64,000 nucleotides of DNA from an uncultured Adlercreutzia sp. (GCA_910589165.1 CAJUSP010000011.1:1-64000), one strand, 5' to 3'; positions 7,351 to 18,279 are shown, counted from the first letter of the stretch. Made by a program: numbers and translations. Notes: generated by a model from the letters alone, not told the origin.

Positions 7351-10300
7351 ATGAGAGAGAAGCGACGGGGGTCGCTTTTCCGCCTCGGGATGGCGGCCGT
7401 TCTGACCGTGGGACTAATTCCCGCCGCGGCCTTCGCCGACCCCGACACCGAATTCACTGAGACCCCCCCCCGATCGAGTTTTCTGAAGTCCTAGACGACG
7501 CCCCGGCCGATGCCGGCGGAACGGTTCCGGAAGGCTCACCCGACAGCGGCGCGACCGGAGACGATGCGCCCGCGACCGAGCCCGACCAGCCAGAAGAACC
7601 CGACGGGAAGAGCGATTCCCCCGGCGAGCCTCCCGCAGAGGCGGCGGACGACGGGGATACCACGAGCACTTCTTCCTCTTTCTCCTCCCTCATAAACTAC
7701 GTGGCCTCGGCCCTCTCGGACCTGGGCGTTCCCGCCGCGGCCGAGAGCGGCACCTCGGCCGACGCGCAGCTGTCCGCCCAGGCGGCGGTTCCCTCGAGCG
7801 CGTTCACCCTGGCCGACTACACCATCTGGGGCGTCGACGGCGACGCGGTCTCCTCCTCTGACTTCAACTACAACGCTTCCGCGAAAACCATTACTATCAA
7901 CACCGATAAGCGCTTTGCTATCCAAAACACCGACCAGGCCAAGGTGGCGACGGGCGACAACATCGGCCGCATCGCCAACCCCTCGGATATCTGCTTCGTC
8001 ATACCTTCTGGCCGCAAAGTCTATATGGTCTTCGAGGGCATCGGCATCAAGGGAGCAGAACCAATTGACATTAATCCAGGAGGAGAGCTGACGCTCGTAC
8101 TCGGCGATGACTCTATCAACGAGCTTGTCTGCAACAAAAACTGGAACTCCGTGATCCACTGTCCCGCAGGCTCCAAGCTCACCATTGACGACAGCGTCCT
8201 TAACCGTAAAGCCGACGGCACGCATCTCGTTCCAGAGAAGGGGCTCGTACCGGAGGACTGCACTCTGGAAAACGGTAGGACCGTTCACAAGGGCGACCCT
8301 CTTTCGAAATTGGAAAGCAGCAAACCTGGAAGTTTGATCGTCACTAACATATCCAGCGCTGAAGGGGCAGCGATCGGCGGAAAGTACTACGGTATTACAG
8401 AGACAGCTTCAAATTACTGCAAGGGAGACGCCGGCGGCACGATGACTTTTGATGGCGGCACCATCGAAGTGAAAAATGGTGGCAATGTAAGTGCTGGAAC
8501 CATTAACACAGCTGCGGGTATCGGCGGCGGCCATATGGGCAACGGCACGGGGCCCAATGACTGGATCACCGTTAACGGCGGCCGCATCAAGACTACTGCA
8601 GCATGTCATGGTGCCGGCATTGGGGCTGCCTGGGGTGCAGCCTCAGGCAACATCTGCATCAATGGTGGGTTCGTGGAATCCGGCGGAGGCTCGCATTCCA
8701 CAGGCTTCGGTGGCGCATGCATGGCTCAGGATAGTTCGCAGTTCCAGATCGTGCTCACAGGTGGAACCCTCATCCCCACAGGCGCCGGCGGAGTCTTCGA
8801 TGACGTGGGAGCACCCGGACTCCAAGTTACTGTGACAGGAAGCTCTCTTGGTAACAACAAAGGTGCGGCCGGCTTTCGCTTTAGCGGCACCGCCAAGAAC
8901 GACAAGGGCGAGCCGGTGCGCATGGTCGAGATCGACCTGACGGGCGACGTGGGGGCGAACGCCTACGCCATCACCGAGTGGCAGCTGCTCGTGGACGGCG
9001 TCCCCTACGACTACGGCGCGCCGGCCGAGTTCGACAAGGGCCACCTCTACCTGTGGCTGCCCGAGCGCGTGGTGCTCGAGAGCGAGGTGACCGTCGACCT
9101 CACGTACCTCAACACCGACAAGCTCGATCCCGACGGGAACCCGACCGAGGTCACCCCCGACGCGCTGTTCCGGCCGCCCGGGGAGTCCACCGACGGCAAG
9201 CTGCGCCGCTACGAGGACTTCGCGCTGCCGCCCGAGGCCGAGGCGGCGCTCACGAAGCCCTACGACGGGCTTCCCCTGGCTGGCTTCGACCTGGCCGCCT
9301 GCCCCATCGAGACCAAGGAGGACGGCAAGTACCTGGACGACCCCTCCGCCGTGGCCTACCGCTACCAGCCCTACGACCGCCGGGGCGGGGCGCCGCTCGG
9401 GCCCGAGGTGGACGACGCGGGACATCTCCCCACCGACGAGGGCGTGGCCAAGTTCGTCATGACGAGCACCCAGTACTCCGACGACACCGAGAGCGGCTTC
9501 TCCGAGAGCTACTGGGGCCACCGGGCCACGGGGTGGTGCGAGATCACGCCGGTGGCGTCGAGGGTGGCGGGCGTGACCGCGAAGTGGGCCGACGGGTCCG
9601 ACGTGGCCGACGCGCAGCTTCCTGAGAAGGTTCTGGACGTGGAGGTCGACGTCACGAGCGGGGACGGGACGGCCGCGACCTGCAAGGCGCCCACGGGGAA
9701 AGTGCAGCTGTACGTCGACGGCGAGCCTGTCGGCGACCCGGTGGCCATCGACCTCGGGGCCGGCGGCAACGCGGCGGTGCGCGCCGACGCCGACGGGCGC
9801 GAGCACACGGTGGTGTCCTGGTCGTTCCCGGCCGGAGAGCTCATGGCCCCGGGCGCGAGGCATAAGATATCGGCGCGCTACATCCCGGCGATCAACTACC
9901 TGGAGAGCGCCGACCCCGCCGAGGGGGACGTGCCCGAGTCAGAGGTCGCCGTGCGGCCCGACCCGAAGATCGCGCCCGCGCTGAAGCTGGAGAAGTCGGT
10001 CGAGAACCTGACGCACCCGCAGGGGCCGACGCAGCCGGGAGACCGCCTGCGCTACACCGTCACGGCGGCCAACTCCGCCGCAGGGTCGCTCTGGACGGAC
10101 GTCGTGCTGACCGACGCGCTGCCCAAGTGCCTGGAGCTGGATGCGTCGACTTTGCATCTGGAGAACGACTGGGAGGGCTTCTCCGGCGCGCCCGTCGCTG
10201 GCGACGGCAAGACCGAGGGCACCTGGGCCCTCTCGGCCCCGGGCGCCGACGGCCGCCGCACGCTCTCGGTCGGCGCGGGCGCGGTGGCGGGCGGCTCCTC

Positions 10301-11747
10301 GGCCGTCCTCACCTTCGAGTGCACGGTCTCCGAGCCCGACTTCGCCTCGGCATCGGAGGGCGACCTCGACCTGGCCAACACCGCGGAGGCCGACGGCACG
10401 CGCCCCGACCCGGCCGACCCGGACAACCCCATGCCCGACCCCGACGACCCCGGGAAGCCTCTTCCGGTCGCGCCCTCCCCGACCGGTCCCGTCACTCCTC
10501 CCGGCGGCGACAAAGTGGCGCCGTCGGACCCCGACGTGAGGGTGTCCAAGGCAGTCGAGAACATCACCAGCCCCGGAGCGAAGATGACGAAGGGGGGCGA
10601 CACGCTGCGCTACGAGATCGTCCTGGAGAACAGGGGGCCCGCGTCCAGCTGCCTCCTTAACGCCGTCGTGTCCGACCCGCTGCCGGCGGGCATCGAGCCC
10701 GTGGCGGGGACGCTGCGCCTGACACTGGCCGACGGGACAGACGTCGCCGTGCCCGACTCAGCCTACGACTCCGCCAGCCGCACCGTCGCCGTGACCGCCG
10801 GCGACCTGTGGGGCGGGCAGAGGGTGGCGCTCACGTTCGACGCCGTCGTAGGCGAGGCCGCGCTGGGCACCGACGCGGCCAACATCGCGGACGCGCACGG
10901 CACCGTGCCCTCCGAGGAGCCCGGCGACGGCTCGCAGCCCGAGGATCCCGAGCCCGGCCTGCCTGCGCCGGTGCCGCCCGCGGGCGACGATCCGGTCGCC
11001 TCGTCGGACCCCGCCGTGCCTCCCGTCATCGTCGGGGACGACCCCGAGGAGGGCGATCTCTCCATCTCCAAGGAGGCCGAGAACCTGACGAGGCAGGACG
11101 GCACCACCCGTGTGGGCGACACCGTGCGCTACGCGATCATCCTCAAGAACAACGGCCCCGCCACCTCCTGGATGGACGCGGCCATCCGCGACGACGTGCC
11201 GGAGGGGCTCGAGCCGATCGCCGGCACCATCCGCATGGTGCTGCCCGACGGCGCCGAGCTGGAGGTGTCGGACGACGCCTACGACCACCGCACGCGCGTG
11301 CTCGCCGTCGCGGCCGGCAGCCTCCACGGGGGCCAGGCCGTCACCCTCGCCTTCGACGCCCTCGTGACCGAGGCGGCGCTTAGCGACGACATCGGCAACA
11401 CGGCGCTGGCCTACGGCCAGCCGCCCTCGAGGTGGGACCCCGACGGCGAGCACCCGGAGCCCGGGACGCCGTTCGACCCACCCGAGGGCTGGGAGGAGTA
11501 CGGTCGCACCCGCGAGGTCATCGAGTCCCCCGCGGCCTACCCGCCGGGGGTCACCCGGGACGGGGGCGTCCTCCCGGCCGACGGCCCTGTGGACGACTCG
11601 GCCACCATCTCGAGGACCCGCCTCGCCCAGACCGGCGACGCCCTGGGCCGCCTCGCCGGCACCCTGGCCGGCGCCGCGGCGGGATCGCTGCTAGTGGCCG
11701 GCGCCCTCGCCCTGGCTACCCGCCGCCGCGCGAGGACCGCGAGGTAA
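7351..11747 (+). CDS. Giant LAxTG cell-wall surface protein A, frame-off at a C9 tract
   Basis: The start ATG 7351 follows GAGAAGGAG. It opens with a 29-aa signal peptide (cleavage near AFA-DP), then reads GAG ACC CCC CCC CGA and stops at 7492-7494 after 47 codons. The downstream frame (open from 7461 to 11747) continues the protein if the C tract has 10 or 7 Cs, giving about 1465 aa. In the restored protein: an acidic Pro/Ser/Thr region (35-115), a Gly-rich beta-helix-like section with GGTI and GAGIG motifs (about 325-510), Ig-like regions (515-865), three DUF11-type beta-sandwich repeats each with a VENLT/AENLT-like start, and a C-terminal sorting signal LAQTG (11622-11636) plus a membrane segment and RRRAR tail. 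LAxTG is the class E sortase type. Likely an adhesin or carbohydrate-binding wall protein. Frameshift by sequencing error is the main alternative to phase variation. Confidence 0.8.
7463..7471 (+). repeat. C9 homopolymer, candidate phase-variation switch A
   Basis: Nine consecutive C directly after the signal peptide codons. With 9 C the reading frame closes within 25 bases. With 10 (or 7) C it joins the 1348-codon-plus downstream frame. The paralogue has a C9 tract at the same codon position. Confidence 0.8.
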
Positions 11748-11752
11748 GGATC

Positions 11753-11786
11753 GCCGCGGCGGTGCCCCGACCGGCACCGCCGCGGC
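11753..11786 (+). terminator. Strong hairpin after surface protein A
   Basis: A perfect 14-bp GC-rich stem (11753-11766 with 11773-11786), 6-nt loop, 8 bases after the stop codon. The downstream sequence has only two T, so termination may be weak or Rho-assisted. Confidence 0.65.
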
Positions 11787-11827
11787 ACCCTTGTACGGCA
11801 AGGCCCCCACCCTTTCCGCAGCCGCCG

Positions 11828-12493
11828 TCAGCCCAAGTCGTAATTGGCCAGAACGTACTGGTCGAAGAAGGGCAGAAGAATCCGCACGTAGCCGCGCTCG
11901 CCCCCGGAGATGACGCCCTTCCGCATGAGTCGCTGCCGGTAGGGGCTGAACTCGTTGGAGGTCATGTTGAGCAGCTCGCGGATCTCCGCGATGGAGCCGC
12001 TATGCACCTGCGCGATGCCGTACAACACCCGGCGGTCGCCGCGCGACAGCTCCGCCCAGATCTTCTCGTAGGCGTACTCGTCGAGATACTGGCGCGACAG
12101 CGCCTCCGCCTTGCAGGCATCGTCGGCCTCTTCCCATCGGAAATAGCCCAGCACCTGGAAGGCGAAGGAGTAGCCCCGGGTCTTCTTGGCCAACTCAAGC
12201 GCGTCGGCGTCGCCAAGACGGAAGGTGGCCTGGTAGTCGGAGGCGATGGTGCCGATGTTGAGCGGCCCCAGCTCAATCTTCGGAGCGCGGTAGAGGAACG
12301 TGAGACCCTCCACATTCTGCAGGGCGCTGATGTTCTCGTAGAGCCCCGTCATGAGAAGATACACCGGCAGATCCTGCCGGACGAGGATCTGGAACGCCTC
12401 TCTTCGAAGGGCTCTAGGGATAGTTTTACTCTCGTTTACTGTTTGAAAATCTTTTTACTGTCCTTTACTGTTTAAGACAGGTTCGTTTTTCAT
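11828..12493 (-). pseudogene. Truncated AAA/archaeal-type ATPase remnant
   Basis: The readable part (GTG 12364 to 11828, 178 aa) looks like the C-terminal half of the P-loop ATPase family that carries a DUF234-like tail: VYLLMTGLYENISAL, LGPL, then a winged-helix-like segment near SIAEIRELLNM. The same frame is open upstream to about 12450 without a start codon. The nucleotide-binding half with Walker A/B motifs is missing. A well-formed start (AGGAG, then ATG 12493) opens a 12-codon peptide MKNEPVLNSKGQ that stops at once. It looks like a gene that lost its N-terminal domain by deletion and frameshift. An intact small protein starting at the GTG is possible but unlikely. Confidence 0.6.
12425..12469. 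repeat. Four TTTACT iterons at 10-19-10 spacing
   Basis: TTTACT occurs at 12425, 12435, 12454 and 12464, so two pairs each one helical turn apart and two turns between pairs. They lie at the join between the short ATG-started peptide and the ATPase remnant. They may be protein-binding iterons or a slippage product at a deletion scar. Confidence 0.6.
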
Positions 12494-12520
12494 GGTGCAC
12501 GGCTCTCCTTCCGTAGGGTA

Positions 12521-12557
12521 AGGGCACTGTCCCACGCCGCTTCCCTTCGCCGAGCGG
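12521..12557. repeat. Dispersed repeat copy (GTCCCACGCCGC family)
   Basis: This stretch matches 7226-7260 and, with a few changes, 13415-13450 (shared core TGTCCCACGCCGCTTCCC then TTCGCCGAGCGG). Here it stands apart from any surface gene, next to a GTAGGGTAAGGGC half-palindrome of the other repeat family. Confidence 0.6.
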
Positions 12558-12582
12558 AGAGTCGATCCCCCACTCGACCGTT

Positions 12583-13260
12583 TCAATACGCCTGACGCGC
12601 AAATTCCTTGTAGTAGGTCTTCTTAAAGCTCGATGATCCCCCGAAGAAGGCAGACTCGGACTTTGTCAAACCGCCCTCCCGGCGGCGTCTCTCGACAAGC
12701 TCCATCGTGCAGCACAGGTCGGCAACCTGGAAGAGCAGGTAGTCCTCGGGGGACACTACCCGGTGCTCGACATTGCTGAGCGAGGCCGAGAAGGCAACCC
12801 TCAGCGTGCGGCTCACTTCCTTCTGCCCCTTGTCGTAGTACACGACCACCTTGTCATAGGCTTGAAGACGCTCAATGTTCCCCCTGACGAACAGACCGAG
12901 TTCCCGCGCGACTCTCTCCTCGAGCGCCGTGCCGCTTCCGAACCAGCGCTTGTCGACGATGATCGACGCGTGGGATATGTCGCATCTCCTTGCAAACGCG
13001 AACAAAGCATCGAAAATGCGCCTGCGCTTCGCGCCGTCGAGGAATGCGTACGGGTACTCGCGGCGAATGAGCGGCGCCGTGTGAACCGGACCGTATCCGT
13101 CCCAGCCCTCGCGCCGCATCCTCTCGTTGAACTTCCCGATCTGATCCACAATGGACGCCGCCTGGTTGTGCAGCACGAGGCTGACGATATAGTAGGGACT
13201 GTGGCTCGAGAGAGATCCGAAATCCCCCGACTCGTCGACGAACACGCTAAGCTCCCCCAT
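12583..13260 (-). CDS. DUF3800 domain protein
   Basis: Predicted 225 aa, start ATG 13260 behind GAGGGGGCGGGC. The N-terminus carries the family signature VDESGDFG; a later VDKRWFG and the C-terminal FQVADLCC are also typical. DUF3800 proteins have an RNase H-like fold with acidic residues and are common in accessory regions and beside mobile or defence genes. Their molecular role is not established. It sits alone between the truncated ATPase and the second surface protein, and has its own promoter. A nuclease role is inferred only from fold. Confidence 0.8.
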   Translation of the reverse strand: MGELSVFVDESGDFGSLSSHSPYYIVSLVLHNQAASIVDQIGKFNERMRREGWDGYGPVHTAPLIRREYPYAFLDGAKRRRIFDALFAFARRCDISHASIIVDKRWFGSGTALEERVARELGLFVRGNIERLQAYDKVVVYYDKGQKEVSRTLRVAFSASLSNVEHRVVSPEDYLLFQVADLCCTMELVERRRREGGLTKSESAFFGGSSSFKKTYYKEFARQAY

Positions 13261-13344
13261 GCCCGCCCCCTCACGATAAAGAAAATGGCGGGGACTGTTC
13301 CCCGCCGATGGGTGGACCCGCTTGCGCGCGCCCAGCAGGATTAT

Positions 13345-13374
13345 CTTATACCACGGGAGCAACAAGAACGTCAA
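13345..13374 (-). promoter_or_regulatory. Promoter of DUF3800 gene
   Basis: On the minus strand TTGACG (13374-13369), an 18-base spacer, and TATAAG (13350-13345). The leader of about 80 bases contains a GGCGGGGA/TCCCCGCC hairpin near 13287-13306. The rest of 13261-13539 is the duplicated leader of the downstream surface gene. Confidence 0.6.
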
Positions 13375-13460
13375 GTGGCACTATGCAACAATTTTATCCG
13401 ACCTTGCCGCCCGGGGCACTGTCCCGCACCGCTTCCCTTCGCCAAGCGGGGTGCTCATGG

Positions 13461-13489
13461 TTGCGGGAATCGGCGCGAACGGGTATATT
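13461..13489 (+). promoter_or_regulatory. Promoter of second LAxTG surface protein
   Basis: TTGCGG (13461-13466), 17-base spacer, TATATT (13484-13489). The whole stretch 13412-13610 is a diverged copy of 7223-7420, including the ribosome binding site and the signal-peptide codons. Confidence 0.65.
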
Positions 13490-13539
13490 TCAGGCTGACC
13501 TCGCGTCCATAGGGGACGCAGGAGAGAAGGAGACCCATC

Positions 13540-16500
13540 ATGAGAGAGAAGCGACGGGGGTCGCTTTTCCGCCTCGGCTTGGCGGCCGTGCTCGCCGCGG
13601 GACTGGTGCCCGCCGCGGCCTTCGCCGACCCGGATGCTGAAATCACGGAGACCCCCCCCCATCGAGTTTTCTGACGTCCTAGACGACGCTCCCGCGTCCG
13701 GCGAATCTGCCGGCACAGCGGACGGGATGGATGGCGCATTCAGCGCGCCGGCACCCGATGAACCCGATGGTGAGAACGCTTCCTCTGGCGGCTCCCAATC
13801 CCCCGAAAGTAATCCCGATTCCAATACTGGCGCGCCCGAGGGCGCCGACTCCGTGCGCTCCGATGAGAACACCGACACGGCCGGGATCGAAGCTGACACG
13901 CCCAACGACGCCGCCTCGGCCTTCGCCGCCGCCATGGCGGAGCATTTGGCGAGCCTCCCCCTCTTAGCGGCCCAAAACTCCACAGACGCCCCCACTCCCC
14001 GGGCAGCTCGGTGGCAGGCTGCAGGAGACTTGCTCATCTCGGGAGGCACGCAAGGAACCGATTGGCGACTTGAGGACACAATCCTCCACATCATGAGTTC
14101 CACTCCCGTGACGATAAAAAACGCAGAGGACAAAGAAATTTCGTCGACCACTATCGAGATTGATGCCGGCACCCACGCTGACGTTACCTTTGACGGTGTC
14201 GTTATTGAGTCCCAATGGATACCCGTCAACATCGTTACCAACAAGACGGGCACAACCGACGGATCGCCGGCCACTGCGGGGTCTCAGATACTTCCCGAGA
14301 AGAGGACATCGCTTCACCTGACACTAGCCGACGGAAGCAGCAACAGCCTTAAAGCGCAATACTCCTCTGGCACCTATGCCGCACTGCGCTGCGGCGAGGG
14401 CTCCCTTCTCACCATCGACGACTCCGTGCGCAACGTTGACAGCGAGGGCAACGAGATTGTTCCCGAAAAGGGTGTTGTGCCCAGAGATGTGACCCTCGGC
14501 TCCGGAAAGTTCGTTAAAGGCGGCTCCAGCCTCTCGGAACTCGACAGTCCCAATCCAGGCTCCTTGTACGTTAAGTCGAAAAAAGAAGGAGCGGGCATTG
14601 GCGGTTGCGCCCGCGAGGCCGGAGGAACGATGACCTTCAACGGAGGAACCATCACCGTTGATAATAAACATTGCAACTCAAGCGCCGGCATCGGTGGCGG
14701 CGGAAACGCGAGTGGAACCGCTACCTTAATTGTCTTCAACGGCGGAAGGTACAATGTCAAAGGCGGCGAACACGGAGCTGGCGTGGGAGCTGGCGGCTGG
14801 GTAAACGCCTACGGCGGCCGTCCATCTCAACCCAGCGATTACATTCTTGACACCACTCCTGATACGAACGATATGGTTCCTGTAGGTGGCAACATCACCA
14901 TTAATGGAGGGTACCTGATCTCGGAAGGCGGGGAGCACGGCGCAGGCTTCGGGGGCGCCTGCGGAGCGCCACCCTCTATAAAGGGCTGTACGATACGAAT
15001 TACCGGTGGTACCCTTCTCCCGAAAGGGGCAGGAGCCGCCCCTGCCATGTCGGGCTACATTCTTCCCGATCTCGGCGGCCATGATGGCCATGTCATAATC
15101 GAAGGAGGATCCGTTTACGTCTCCCAGCAGTCAGCTTTCGTCGGAATTGGAGACACCGCCTGGGGCAACAGCGAATGCCTCATCCCCGGATACGACCCTG
15201 ACGACCCTGACGATCCGAACAAGGTGTTCCTCATTACCGCCGATTTGTCCGAGGAATTGAAGAAAATCAATGCCGAAGCTGGCATCACAAGCGCAGACCT
15301 CAACAATTCCATTGTCAGCTGGGAACTCTCTATTGGGGGAAGAGTCTACCCCTACGGCGCTCCAGATTGCTTCGACAAAGGAAAGCTTTACCTCTGGCTT
15401 CCGAAAACCGCGAAAGAGGAGCGCGTATCCGTCACCCTCACCTATCGCGATAGCAAGGGCAACATCCGCGAAGTACTTCCTCTGTTCAGGGAACCGGGCC
15501 AGGCGGATGTGCTGAAACGCTATCAGGAATTCGAAGTCACCGACCCCGAGTACCTCGACCGGCTCAGGAAGCCTTACGACGGACTACCCCTCACGGCCTA
15601 TGATCTTTCGGCAAGCCCCATTACCACAAATCCGCCCGACAACAAAGTACTCGACAAGATCGTCGACACGGCTGGGAAGCCGCTCGTTCGCTACTATTAT
15701 CAGCCCTTCGACCATGTGCCCAACGGCACGGCCGACCCCGTGGCAACGGGTCCTGAGACGATGGCCAAGGAAGACGGCTCAGAGGTAATCCTCCCCTCCG
15801 ATGAAGGAGCGGTGCTGCTCACCCTGATTTCTCGGCAATACTCCGATGAGAATAGCGCCGACGAGGAGACCCGAGAATTTGCCAAAAGCTACTGGGGGCA
15901 CTGCGCCTACCTGTGGGGACAAATCACGCCTGTAGCGTCAAAAGTGGCAAGCGTAGGAGCGACATGGGCTGACGGATCGGATATATCGCTCCCTCAGCCT
16001 GCGACAAAAATCCTTCGCGTCTCCGTAGATGTAACGAGCGGCGACGATACAGCAACAACCTGCAAGGCCCCCACAGGGAAGATCCAGCTCTACGTGGACG
16101 GCGAGCCCGCTGGTGAGCCCGTGGAGATATTGTTCCAGGCTACAACGACAGAGGAAGGTGCATCGCTACCTGCCAACGCTCGGGTCACCAAGGGCGACGA
16201 TGGACGCGAGCACAGTATCGTCAGCTGGTCATTCCCGGCGGGGAATCTTCTGAGCCCTGTCATCAAGCACACCGTGAGCGCCCGCTACCTGCCGGCGATT
16301 AACTATCTGGAAAGCGATGATCCGGCCGAGGAGGAAACACCTGAATCCACGGTCGTCGTTCAGCCTGATCCCAATGTGGCACCTGAGCCGAAACTGTCGA
16401 AGGCAGTTGAGAACCTAACGCACCCTGATGGCCCCACGCAGGCTGGCGACCGCTTGCGCTACACGGTGACGGCCTCCAACACGGCCACAGGGTCGCTCTG

Positions 16501-18160
16501 GACGAACGTCGTCGTTACGGATGCGCTCCCCGTGGGTCTCGAGCTTGACACCTCAACGCTCACTTTGTCCAACGCCTATCTCGGGCTGAATGGCCCGCTT
16601 TCAGCTGGCGACGGAAGCGCTGCAGGCACCTGGTCTCTCTCGACGCCAGGCAGCAACGGACGCCAGACTCTCTCCGTAGGTGCAGGCGACGTGGCCGGAG
16701 GATCCTCCGCAGTGCTGACATTCGAGTGCAAGGTAGCCGAGCCCGATTTCACCTCAGGTTCAGAAAACACCCAGGATCTCTCCAACATCGCAGAAGCGAC
16801 CGGCACACGCCCTGATCCTGGCAATCCCGAACAACCGATGCCGGATCCCAGCGACCCTGGGAAGCCGCTGCCCGTTAACCCCTCCCCAACCGATCCCGTT
16901 ACACCCCCTGGCGGCGGCAAAATAGTACCGCCAGATCCAGTAGTACGTATATCTAAATCAGTCAAAAACGTCACGGATCCTGGCTCGAAGATGACCAAGA
17001 TCGGCGACACGCTGCGCTACACCATCGTGCTGGAAAACACGGGGGCAGCCAGTAGCTGTCTGCTCAATGCTGTAATATCCGATCCGCTTCCGACAGGAAT
17101 AGAACCCAAGAACGGCACGCTGCAATTGACAACAGCCGACGGCGCTACGATCGCCGTACCCGATGCCGCCTACGATACCGGCACTCGCACCATCGCCGTA
17201 ACCGCGGGTCACCTCCGGGGCGGACAAAAAGCAACGCTGACCTTTGATGCCATCGTCGGTGAGCAAGCACTCGGCACAAGCGTTGCCAACATCGCCTTCG
17301 TCCACGGGATCACCCCCTCCGAGGAACCCGATTTGAGCACCCATCCCACTGCCGTCACACCGGGCCAGCCAGCACCTATTCCCACCGCAGATGACGAACC
17401 GGACGCCTACTCTGCGCCTGCCGAGCCGACAATCATGGTTGGCGACGACCCCGACAACGGCGACCTGTCTGTTGCGAAAGACAGCGAGAATCTGACGCGT
17501 TCCGACGGCATCACGAGGGTGGGCGACACCGTGCGCTACACGATCGTCCTCAGGAACGAGGGCCCTGCGACCTCCTGGATGGACGCCGCCATCCGTGACG
17601 ACGTGCCCGAGGGTCTGGAGCCCGTCGCTGGCTCGATCAAGATGGCCCTCTCCGACGGGACGGAGCTCGAAGTTTCCGACGACGCCTACGACCACCGCAC
17701 CCGCGTGCTGGCCGTGGCGGCGGGGAGCCTCCACGGGGGCCAGTCGGTGACGCTCGCCTTCGACGCCCTCGTGACCGAGGCGGCATTGGATGCCGACATA
17801 GGCAACACCGCGCTCGCCTACGGCCAGCCGCCCTCCAAGTGGGACCCCGACGGCGAGCACCCCGAGCCCGGCACGCCGTTCGACCCGCCGGAGGGCTGGG
17901 AGGAGTACGGCCGCACCCGTGAGGTCATCGAGTCTCCTACGGCCTATCCGCCAGGTACTGACGAGAAAACGCCTCCTCTACCCGCCGAGGACGGTCAGCG
18001 CCCCAATGACTCGGCCACCATCGCCAAGACCCGCCTCGCCCAGACCGGCGACGCCCTCGGCCGCCTCGCCGGCACCCTGGCCGGCGCCGCCGCGGGCTCC
18101 CTCCTCGTCGCCGGCGCCTTGGCCCTGGCCACCCGCCGCCGCGCGAGGAGCGCGAGGTAA
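13540..18160 (+). CDS. Giant LAxTG cell-wall surface protein B, frame-off at a C9 tract
   Basis: Paralogue of the gene at 7351. ATG 13540 follows GGAGAGAAGGAG and encodes nearly the same signal peptide (MREKRRGSLFRLG). With 9 C the frame stops at 13672-13674 after 44 codons. The large frame (open past ATG 13634 to 18160) is joined if the tract has 8 or 11 C, giving about 1539 aa. Features in order: an acidic Pro/Ser-rich stretch, a Gly-rich beta-helix-like region with GAGIGG and GAGVGAGG, an Ig-like region, three DUF11-type repeats, sorting signal LAQTG (18035-18049), hydrophobic segment, RRRARSAR tail. The middle is visibly less GC-rich than the 3' end, and from about 17510 on the DNA is nearly the same as in copy A, which suggests gene conversion. 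An annotation starting at ATG 13634 would lose the signal peptide. Confidence 0.8.
13652..13660 (+). repeat. C9 homopolymer, candidate phase-variation switch B
   Basis: Nine C at the same point in the gene as the tract at 7463-7471. Here the base after the tract is A rather than G, so this gene needs 8 (or 11) C to be in frame, whereas copy A needs 10 (or 7). Confidence 0.8.
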
Positions 18161-18176
18161 CCCGACCCGGAACCGC

Positions 18177-18264
18177 CCCGTAGGGCAAGGGCCATGCCCT
18201 TGCCCTACGGGCCCGGGACGGCGCGCATGACAAAAGCGGAAGGGGCATGGCCCCTTCCCTACGG
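18177..18264. repeat. Paired palindromic repeat (BIME-like), also terminator-like
   Basis: First unit: a perfect 16-bp stem (18177-18192 with 18196-18211) around CAT, built on GTAGGGCAAGGGC. Second unit: GGAAGGGGC-ATG-GCCCCTTCC (18238-18258) followed by CTACGG. The same two-unit design recurs at 43779-43899 and 45798-45876, and a single unit at 35205-35230. Here it could end transcription of the surface gene and of the convergent flavodiiron gene. Confidence 0.75.
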
Positions 18265-18279
18265 GGTAATTATTGAGGG

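Noticed and set aside
7351..11747. Simple pseudogene from decay
   Set aside because: Only one lesion, located in a homopolymer, repeated at the same site in the paralogue; promoter, ribosome binding site, signal peptide and sorting signal are all intact.
11828..13260. Defence island or prophage remnant (ATPase fragment plus DUF3800)
   Set aside because: The ATPase is broken, DUF3800 has no settled role, and there is no integrase, phage or defence gene beside them. Not enough to call a system.
13634..18160. Start of surface protein B at ATG 13634
   Set aside because: It has no ribosome binding site and would give a wall-anchored protein without a signal peptide; the conserved leader and ATG 13540 are far better.
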